DNA from: Gammaproteobacteria bacterium UBA7310
Lineage (GTDB): Bacteria > Pseudomonadota > Gammaproteobacteria > Pseudomonadales > Ketobacteraceae
Assembly (NCBI GenBank): GCA_002471665.1
Contig: DKQK01000014.1
Span: 1 to 48,108, forward strand
Length of the DNA: 48,108 nucleotides
Reading direction: 5' to 3'
In this document: in pieces, positions 42,857-48,108 of the stretch
Layout of the letters: each line of letters begins with the position of its first letter
Position numbering within the stretch: position 1 is the first letter of the stretch
Notes under the pieces: model-generated
What the model saw: only the letters and a program-made list of their open reading frames with translations
Database searches by the model: none
Told to the model about the DNA's origin: nothing
Program-made: the position numbers and the translations under genes

Positions 42857-44971
42857 ATGCCTAAACTTCACCAGATATTGCCCACACTGATGTTGTGTAC
42901 GGTCGCATCCGACCTGTTCGCAATAGAAGCCACCACACTGCAACCGGTTACCGTCAGCGCCGACCGCACCGAAAAACCCATTACCGCCATCCCCCATACG
43001 GTGAAAGTGGTGGATCGGGAACACCTGGACCAGCAACTTGCTGTCAGCTCCAGTCTGTTGGACAGCCTGAGCTTTCTGGTACCCAGCCTGACCCCGGCAC
43101 ATCAGAAAATGAGCAGCAATGGCGTTACCCTGCGTGGGCGCACACCGCTCTATATGCTCGATGGTGTTTCCCAATCCACCCCGCTGCGCAATGGCCAACG
43201 CAGCGCTTTCACCATTGATCCGGCTTTCATTGATCGCGTCGAAATCATCTACGGCGCCAACGCCATTCAGGGCGTGGGTGCCACCGGTGGCGTCATCAAC
43301 TACGTCACCATCGATGCACCGCAATCCGGCGCCTGGTTGAATAAAGTGAATGTAGAGGTGACCTCCGACAATTTCGAAGGGGATGGCACTCACTACAAAA
43401 CCAGCGCCCTGACCGGTAAGCAATTTGAACGCACCGATTTTGTGTTCGGCGCCTCGTATCAGGTGGAGGATTTGTACTATGACGGTAATGGTGATCCCAT
43501 TGCCGTTGACCCCATTCAGGGTGACATTATGGACAGCCGCACCTGGAACCTGTTTGCCAAGGGAGGCCTGGATCTGGATGAACACCAACGTCTGGAGATC
43601 ATGGCCAATTATTTCGACATGGATGGGGACGGTGACTACTTCGTGGTACCCGGTAATGCCGCAGAAGGCGTACCCGCCACCTCCGAAGCTGGGCCCGGTG
43701 AAGGGGATCCAACTTACAACGAAGCCAAAAACCTGTCCCTGACCTACACCCACACAGACTTGGCCGCAGGAAAACTGACGCTACAGGGATTCTATTATGA
43801 TTTTTACGCCCTGTACGGCGGCGGCACCTTCGGTTCATTCCAGGATACCTCCATCGCACCGGACGGTACGCTGTTCGATCAATCGGCGCTGAGTTCGGAA
43901 AAGTACGGCGCCAAGTTGACCTATGTCCGGGACAACACCTTCTGGAACGGGTTTCAGGTGGCAACCGGGGTAGACTACCTGCGGGACAAAACCTACCAGG
44001 AGCTGGCGCAAACCGGGCGCATTTGGGTGCCTGAAATGATCTTCAAGGGCTGGGCGCCCTTCCTTCAGGTGGAACAACGCTTGCTGGACGATCGCCTGCG
44101 CTTATCCGCCGGTGGCCGTTATGAAAATGTTGAACTGGACGTGCCTGATTTCACCAGCGTGGCCAGTGCCGGCAACACCTTTGTGGAAGGAGGCACCCCG
44201 GAGTTCGACGAGTGGCTGACAAACCTGGGCGCCGTGTTCGAAGTGGTACCGGGATTAAACCTGTTTGCCTCCTATTCTGAAGGGTTTGACATGCCCGATG
44301 CGGGACTGATTTTACGTGGCGTAAGTACCCCGGGCCAATCGGTAAATGAACTGGTGGACCTGCAGCCGGTGATCGCAGACAACACTGAGATCGGATTCAA
44401 CGCAGGCCTCGGCAACCTTGATCTGGCCGCCAGTTATTTCTGGTCGGATTCCGATTTCGGCTCCCGCATCCTGGTGGTCAACGGCATTGGTGAAATCACC
44501 CGCCAGAAAACCGAGATCGAAGGTTTTGAACTGGCTGCCAACTATTATTTTGAATCGAATCTGGTCACCGGTATTGCCTACAGCAAATTGAAAGGCCGTT
44601 TTGACAGCGACCAGGACGGCTCCCTGGACAAGGATCTGGACGGCCGCAACATTGGCCCGGACCGGGTGAACCTGTTTGCCGAGAAACCCATTAGCGAGCG
44701 GTTGTTCGGACGGATTCAATTCTCCAAATTGCTGGACAAAAAATTCAAGGGTGGTTTGCCGGAGCATGATTTCGAGGGTTATGACCTGGTGGACCTGATC
44801 CTGTCCTATCACGATGAGCAAATGGGGGAATTCACCCTGGGGTTGGAAAACCTGTTAAACGAAGAGTACATCACCTATTATTCGCAAACTTTGACGTACG
44901 TGAACGATTCCACCTACTTTGCTGGCCGAGGCCGAACCATTACCCTGGCCTGGAGCAAAACATTCCATTAA
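42857..44971 (+). CDS. TonB-dependent outer-membrane siderophore receptor
   Basis: From the ATG at 42857 the protein has 704 residues with a signal peptide (MPKLHQILPTLMLCTVASDLFA). Then come a TonB-box-like stretch (LQPVTVSAD), the plug domain (VTLRGRTPLYMLDGVSQSTPLRNGQRSAFTIDPAFIDRVEIIYGANAIQGVGATGGVINYVT) and a 22-strand barrel ending with YYSQTLTYVNDSTYFAGRGRTITLAWSKTFH. The final aromatic residue suits outer-membrane insertion. Barrel segments FASYSEGFDMPDAG and LFAEKPISERLF are like ferric siderophore receptors such as those for ferric aerobactin or desferrioxamine. An iron role is supported by the Fur-like site and the following PepSY gene. The exact siderophore is unknown. The TTG at 42830 would place nine extra residues before the signal peptide and is unlikely. 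Confidence 0.9.
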   Translation: MPKLHQILPTLMLCTVASDLFAIEATTLQPVTVSADRTEKPITAIPHTVKVVDREHLDQQLAVSSSLLDSLSFLVPSLTPAHQKMSSNGVTLRGRTPLYMLDGVSQSTPLRNGQRSAFTIDPAFIDRVEIIYGANAIQGVGATGGVINYVTIDAPQSGAWLNKVNVEVTSDNFEGDGTHYKTSALTGKQFERTDFVFGASYQVEDLYYDGNGDPIAVDPIQGDIMDSRTWNLFAKGGLDLDEHQRLEIMANYFDMDGDGDYFVVPGNAAEGVPATSEAGPGEGDPTYNEAKNLSLTYTHTDLAAGKLTLQGFYYDFYALYGGGTFGSFQDTSIAPDGTLFDQSALSSEKYGAKLTYVRDNTFWNGFQVATGVDYLRDKTYQELAQTGRIWVPEMIFKGWAPFLQVEQRLLDDRLRLSAGGRYENVELDVPDFTSVASAGNTFVEGGTPEFDEWLTNLGAVFEVVPGLNLFASYSEGFDMPDAGLILRGVSTPGQSVNELVDLQPVIADNTEIGFNAGLGNLDLAASYFWSDSDFGSRILVVNGIGEITRQKTEIEGFELAANYYFESNLVTGIAYSKLKGRFDSDQDGSLDKDLDGRNIGPDRVNLFAEKPISERLFGRIQFSKLLDKKFKGGLPEHDFEGYDLVDLILSYHDEQMGEFTLGLENLLNEEYITYYSQTLTYVNDSTYFAGRGRTITLAWSKTFH

Positions 44972-44986
44972 GGTCTGAGCCAGGCA

Positions 44987-46054
44987 GTGCTGAGAACATT
45001 ACATAAAATCATCGGACTGACACTGGGGGCAATCATGACCGTGATTGGCCTCAGTGGCAGTCTGTTGGTATTTGATCATGCCATTGATGACCGAATTACG
45101 CCCCAGTTGCGTTCCCTGTCCACCTCATCTGCTGCGCCACTTCAGCTTGCTTTAAGCAACGCCATTGCGGCCGCACCGGATAATGCCGTAGCCACTCGAA
45201 TCGATCTGGCCCGCGGTCCGGGCGCACCCCACATGGTTCGCTTTGCCTGCCGCCCGCCTGACGATTGCACAATAGAAGCCAGCATTGATACCGCCAGCGG
45301 CGCTGTGGTTGCCCTGCGCCGCTGGGGCGAGTACCCCATGAGCTGGCTGTATCGGTTCCACTACACACTGCTGTCCGGTGATACCGGCAAAACCCTGGTG
45401 GGCAGCATGGGAATCATTCTGCTGTTTTTTCTCGGTAGTGGCATCTATCTGTGGTGGCCACGCAAGACGCTCCGCATTCGTGCTGGTTCCAGCATACGCC
45501 TGATGCGGGAGCTGCATCAGGTGGTGGGCGTCGTTGCCGCACCGGTGCTGTTGATCTGTGCGCTGACCGGCATCACTCTGGTGTTCTACAGCCAGGTTCA
45601 TACGGCCGTTGACTTTTTTGCACCCGTTGCCGCCAAACCACAGTTCCACGTTAGCCCGGCGGGGCAACCAAAGACCATTGACGAACTGCTCGACAGCGTA
45701 CAAACCCGGTATCCAGCGGCCAGCGTGAAACGAATCTACCTACCACGTCGGGCCAGTCAACCGCTCCAGGTGCGGCTGAATACGCCGGATGAGGCCTGGA
45801 GCAATCATGGCGCCAGCGTGGCCTGGATCAATCCTTACAATGGCGAAGTGATGGGCTTCTGGAACGCAGGCAAATTACCACCGGGTAATACCTTACTCAC
45901 CTGGGTGTTCCCCTTGCATAACGCCGATGCACTGGGGTTTGCCGGACGTATTCTATGGGTAGTGGCGGGCCTGGTACCCGGGTTACTGTTCATCAGCGGC
46001 CTGCTATTCTGGTGGTTGAAAAAACGCAGCAAGGCCGCGCTTAAGGCGCAATGA
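44987..46054 (+). CDS. PepSY-associated membrane protein, probable ferric-siderophore reductase
   Basis: This 355-residue protein has the PepSY-TM layout: N-terminal helix LHKIIGLTLGAIMTVIGLSGSLLVF, a periplasmic PepSY part, a helix pair (SMGIILLFFLGSGIYLWWPRK and VVGVVAAPVLLICALTGITLVFY), a second periplasmic part (about 215-300) with LPRRASQPLQVRLNTPDEAW, and a final helix (ILWVVAGLVPGLLFISGLLFWWLKK). Conserved His residues at helix ends (LHKIIG, YRFHYTLLSG, ELHQVVG, PLHNADALG) could hold haem. Relatives next to siderophore receptors reduce or help import ferric siderophores. The start is GTG at 44987, 15 bases after the receptor stop, so it is in the same operon. Its last 14 bases overlap the convergent beta-lactamase gene. 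Confidence 0.85.
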   Translation: MLRTLHKIIGLTLGAIMTVIGLSGSLLVFDHAIDDRITPQLRSLSTSSAAPLQLALSNAIAAAPDNAVATRIDLARGPGAPHMVRFACRPPDDCTIEASIDTASGAVVALRRWGEYPMSWLYRFHYTLLSGDTGKTLVGSMGIILLFFLGSGIYLWWPRKTLRIRAGSSIRLMRELHQVVGVVAAPVLLICALTGITLVFYSQVHTAVDFFAPVAAKPQFHVSPAGQPKTIDELLDSVQTRYPAASVKRIYLPRRASQPLQVRLNTPDEAWSNHGASVAWINPYNGEVMGFWNAGKLPPGNTLLTWVFPLHNADALGFAGRILWVVAGLVPGLLFISGLLFWWLKKRSKAALKAQ

Positions 46055-46808
46055 TATTGAGCTGCCGGAATGCCTTCATCACCAGTTCACGGCGCAGGGG
46101 CAGGTCCGCTTCTGATGCAATGTGCAGGTGATGTGCAAACAGCCAAACCCCGGCATCATCCTGCAGGTAACCCACATACCAGCCATCCTTGCCTTGCCAA
46201 CCGGTTTTCGCCCACAGTCGGTAACTGTCGTTATCTTCCATGAGCATAATCTCCTTGAGCACCTGATAGTTCCGCGGCTGGATCATCTCAAGGCTTTGGT
46301 TGTACACCTTGCGCAGGAACGCGATCTGCTGACGCACTGAAATTCTCAAATCCCCTTCCAACCAAAAGGTGGTTACATCACTACCGGTTTTCTGATTACC
46401 ATATTGAAAGGCCTGCAGATACACCGGGTAGGTTGATGGACCAATCTTGCGGGCAAAGCGCTGATAACACCAAACACAGGATACCTTGAACGCACTTGCT
46501 AACGTTTGATCCTGGTTCCAGGGTGCGTAACCTCGCTGGACACCATCCCAGGGAATAGGATCATCGGCATTGCGGATGATGTTTTCTTCCAACGCGATGA
46601 GTGTATTGGGGATTTTGAAGGTGGATGCCGGGATATAACCCGTAGTCACATCATGGGCGTTATGGGCGTATTCCTGTTTACCATCCAGGGACTGGATCAT
46701 AAGCGTTCCCTCCACACCGGCTGCCTGGTAGAGGGGTTCTAACATCAATTGGGCCGCATTGGTAAGTGTGGCTGTCAGGGTCAGGATGGTAAAGCAAAGT
46801 ATTTTCAT
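46041..46808 (-). CDS. Class D (OXA-type) beta-lactamase
   Basis: From the ATG at 46808 the protein has 255 residues with a signal peptide (MKILCFTILTLTATLTNA). All class D landmarks are visible: S62-T-F-K65 (PASTFK, nucleophile and carboxylatable Lys), S110-C-V112, Y136-G-N138, W149 in FWLEG and K201-T-G203. The enzyme hydrolyses beta-lactam antibiotics in the periplasm. The SCVWC segment has two Cys close together, unusual but seen in some environmental members. No insertion sequence or integron element flanks it, suggesting a resident chromosomal gene. Its tail overlaps the PepSY gene by 14 bases. The substrate range cannot be read from the sequence. Confidence 0.95.
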   Translation of the reverse strand: MKILCFTILTLTATLTNAAQLMLEPLYQAAGVEGTLMIQSLDGKQEYAHNAHDVTTGYIPASTFKIPNTLIALEENIIRNADDPIPWDGVQRGYAPWNQDQTLASAFKVSCVWCYQRFARKIGPSTYPVYLQAFQYGNQKTGSDVTTFWLEGDLRISVRQQIAFLRKVYNQSLEMIQPRNYQVLKEIMLMEDNDSYRLWAKTGWQGKDGWYVGYLQDDAGVWLFAHHLHIASEADLPLRRELVMKAFRQLNIIAP

Positions 46809-46933
46809 AGATTGATTCTTGTTTGAAAGTATTCTTCCCATATCTTAGCGTGATCGGGCTTGTTTTCCATTAATGGCGTAAAGGTGCATTTGGCTTTCGA
46901 AGTAGCAAAATTCAACAGGGGTTAACCACACTG

Positions 46934-47533
46934 CTACCCAAGTTCACTCCTATTGAGACACCATTGCTTTCTACTCTTAACCAACAGCGAATCAATCTCT
47001 AACTTCTTAACACTGAATTCAAGCTGATAACCACGTTCGAACTGTTTCCAGTATGTTGCACGCCAAGATGTTACGCCCTCTATATGATGCACTTCTGCAA
47101 GTTTTCTAAGCTGCTCCCGGATCTCTTCCAGCAATGCTTTATTCAGTGCACCGAGCCTGAATACTTCCCCCCCACTATCTGTTATTTCCATATCAACCGA
47201 TAAAAAGCGATTCCAATCCGGTTTGAATGCACTCTCCCAAAGCTTACCACCGGCCGCGGAGAGACAAACCTTCAAATCCAATATCTCACTGGAAACATCA
47301 TCCCCTTCATGCAATCGGAATGACGCTCCATTATCTCCTTCAATGTATATTAACCCTTTCCCCTGCAAACCGCTGATCTCACTTACCAGCTCCCGGGTTG
47401 ATAACCCATGTGGTGACTTATTGAACATCACATCAGCATCCTCGCTCGCAAGTTGCCTGATTGTAGCAGGCAACTCAACAATATAATCGAGCAACAATAA
47501 AGCCACTTTGTTAATCACCGATTGATTCACCAT
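46934..47533 (-). CDS. Hypothetical 199-residue protein
   Basis: I do not recognise a family. It is soluble, without signal peptide. The start (VINKVALLLLDYIVELPATIRQLASEDADVMF) is helical; GLSTRELVSEISGLQGKGLIYIEGDNGASFRLHEGDD could be a winged helix-like turn and wing. The end (GYQLEFSVKKLEIDSLLVKSRKQWCLNRS) is basic. It is AT-richer than the bulk of the window, and the next upstream gene is likewise. The position beside a gene end at the window edge and small size suit an immunity or accessory gene in a toxin cluster, but that is speculation. Confidence 0.6.
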   Translation of the reverse strand: MVNQSVINKVALLLLDYIVELPATIRQLASEDADVMFNKSPHGLSTRELVSEISGLQGKGLIYIEGDNGASFRLHEGDDVSSEILDLKVCLSAAGGKLWESAFKPDWNRFLSVDMEITDSGGEVFRLGALNKALLEEIREQLRKLAEVHHIEGVTSWRATYWKQFERGYQLEFSVKKLEIDSLLVKSRKQWCLNRSELG

Positions 47534-47607
47534 ATCGCTTTGTACTTAGTTTTCAACTCAGGGCTAACTGACAAGCATGAAAATGAAATCGAGGAATAGA
47601 CGAACAA

Positions 47608-47970
47608 TCAAAATCGAGTAATTCGCTCAGCTAAGACGTTAACCCCTTCAGGTTTTTGCGCATTTAAAGATCTGAATATTTGCCTTGCTTCCTCAGCTAT
47701 AAACAATTCGTATTCTTTTTCCGTAGGAATGCGCTGAGCCACTTCCTCCCATTCTTTCATTTTGTTAAATGAACTTAGCCTGACTCCTGCAGGAACCTTT
47801 GATTTTTTAATCCTATCGATACTTTCTGCAGTGACGGTTGCAGCCTCGGGATCGAGCAAAAGCACAACATTCTTATCATCCAATCTGTCAACTTCATACC
47901 AAAATCGATCAAACGATTCTAGGGTAAAATCATCAAATTGTAATTCAATAAAGTTCACTGCATTCTCCAA
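47608..47970 (-). CDS. Hypothetical 120-residue protein
   Basis: I do not recognise a family. The protein is acidic and soluble, opens with MENAVNFIELQFDDFTLESFDRFWYEVDRLDDKNVVLLLDPEAATVTAESIDRIKK, and ends with EYELFIAEEARQIFRSLNAQKPEGVNVLAERITRF. It resembles in size and charge the small SMI1-like or unnamed immunity proteins that follow polymorphic toxin genes, but no signature residue set proves it. It lies 74 bases upstream of the 199-residue gene on the same strand. Confidence 0.6.
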   Translation of the reverse strand: MENAVNFIELQFDDFTLESFDRFWYEVDRLDDKNVVLLLDPEAATVTAESIDRIKKSKVPAGVRLSSFNKMKEWEEVAQRIPTEKEYELFIAEEARQIFRSLNAQKPEGVNVLAERITRF

Positions 47971-48034
47971 AGATCGTTATCGGGCGGCTGGACTGCTCGG
48001 ATAATCTAAATCAATAAGCGCTTTATCAGAGCGG

Positions 48035-48108
48035 TTATCTGGTGTTCAGCTGCCCCAGGTTTTTTGATGGGATCAGATTGAACATATCGTCCGCCTGGTC
48101 GTCGTCAA
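48035..48108 (-). CDS. 3' end of a gene running off the window (possible)
   Basis: On the minus strand a frame is open from the window end to a TAA at 48035-48037 and gives DDDQADDMFNLIP followed by ten more residues. Too little is visible to name it or to be certain it is a gene. It is co-directional with the two small genes after it. Confidence 0.3.
   Translation of the reverse strand, partial: DDDQADDMFNLIPSKNLGQLNTR

Overview
The window reads as chromosomal DNA of a free-living, probably marine, gammaproteobacterium. The case rests on GC-rich, densely packed coding, a six-gene Mrp antiporter operon with fused A and B subunits, a TonB receptor with a Fur-like site, a DUF1302-type barrel protein beside an RND permease, a PF10118 metal-dependent hydrolase and a catalase-peroxidase. 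The mix recalls Alcanivorax/Ketobacter-like Pseudomonadales, but that placement is inference. I found no rRNA, tRNA, CRISPR array, transposase or phage gene.

Layout. 1-293: C-terminal end of an RTX (haemolysin-type calcium-binding) protein. 363-2624: GFA-family protein, EamA exporter and a sterol desaturase/fatty acid hydroxylase homologue. 2720-5431: LysR regulator and an MsbA-like ABC exporter. 5593-7815: katG. 8011-9510: selO. 9799-13689: a one-module NRPS (C-A-T-TE), followed by metY. 15120-20971: mrpA(B)CDEFG with overlapping or closely spaced genes. 21109-22017: GNAT acetyltransferase, a 25-codon remnant of an SGNH hydrolase, and an unknown 116-residue protein. 22041-26276: a complete carbohydrate ABC importer. 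26421-27913: a broken diguanylate cyclase. 28240-29091: PF10118 protein behind a long palindrome. 29193-31420: vWA lipoprotein and a polytopic membrane protein. 31723-32328: a stand-alone deaminase-fold protein. 32345-33950: MarR regulator and TauE/SafE exporter. 34124-36513: a two-component pair with an unusual kinase. 36541-37596: MOSC protein. 37666-42656: MarR, RND-LolA fusion and DUF1302 protein. 42857-46054: TonB receptor and PepSY protein. 46041-46808: class D beta-lactamase. 46934 to the end: two unknown AT-richer genes and a gene end.

How the genes fit together. The NRPS should activate cysteine by its specificity residues, ends in a thioesterase whose nucleophile is Cys instead of Ser, and lies next to the sulfur-assimilation gene metY. 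This is the best candidate here for an undescribed small pathway. The RND permease carries a LolA-like domain behind a former signal peptide and is co-directional with a DUF1302 protein, suggesting an envelope lipid or hydrophobe transport line; two nearly identical palindromes sit before marR and before the permease gene. The TonB receptor and PepSY protein form an iron-uptake pair. Mrp, KatG and SelO cover sodium/pH and oxidative stress. All assignments come from reading motifs by eye; no database search was run.
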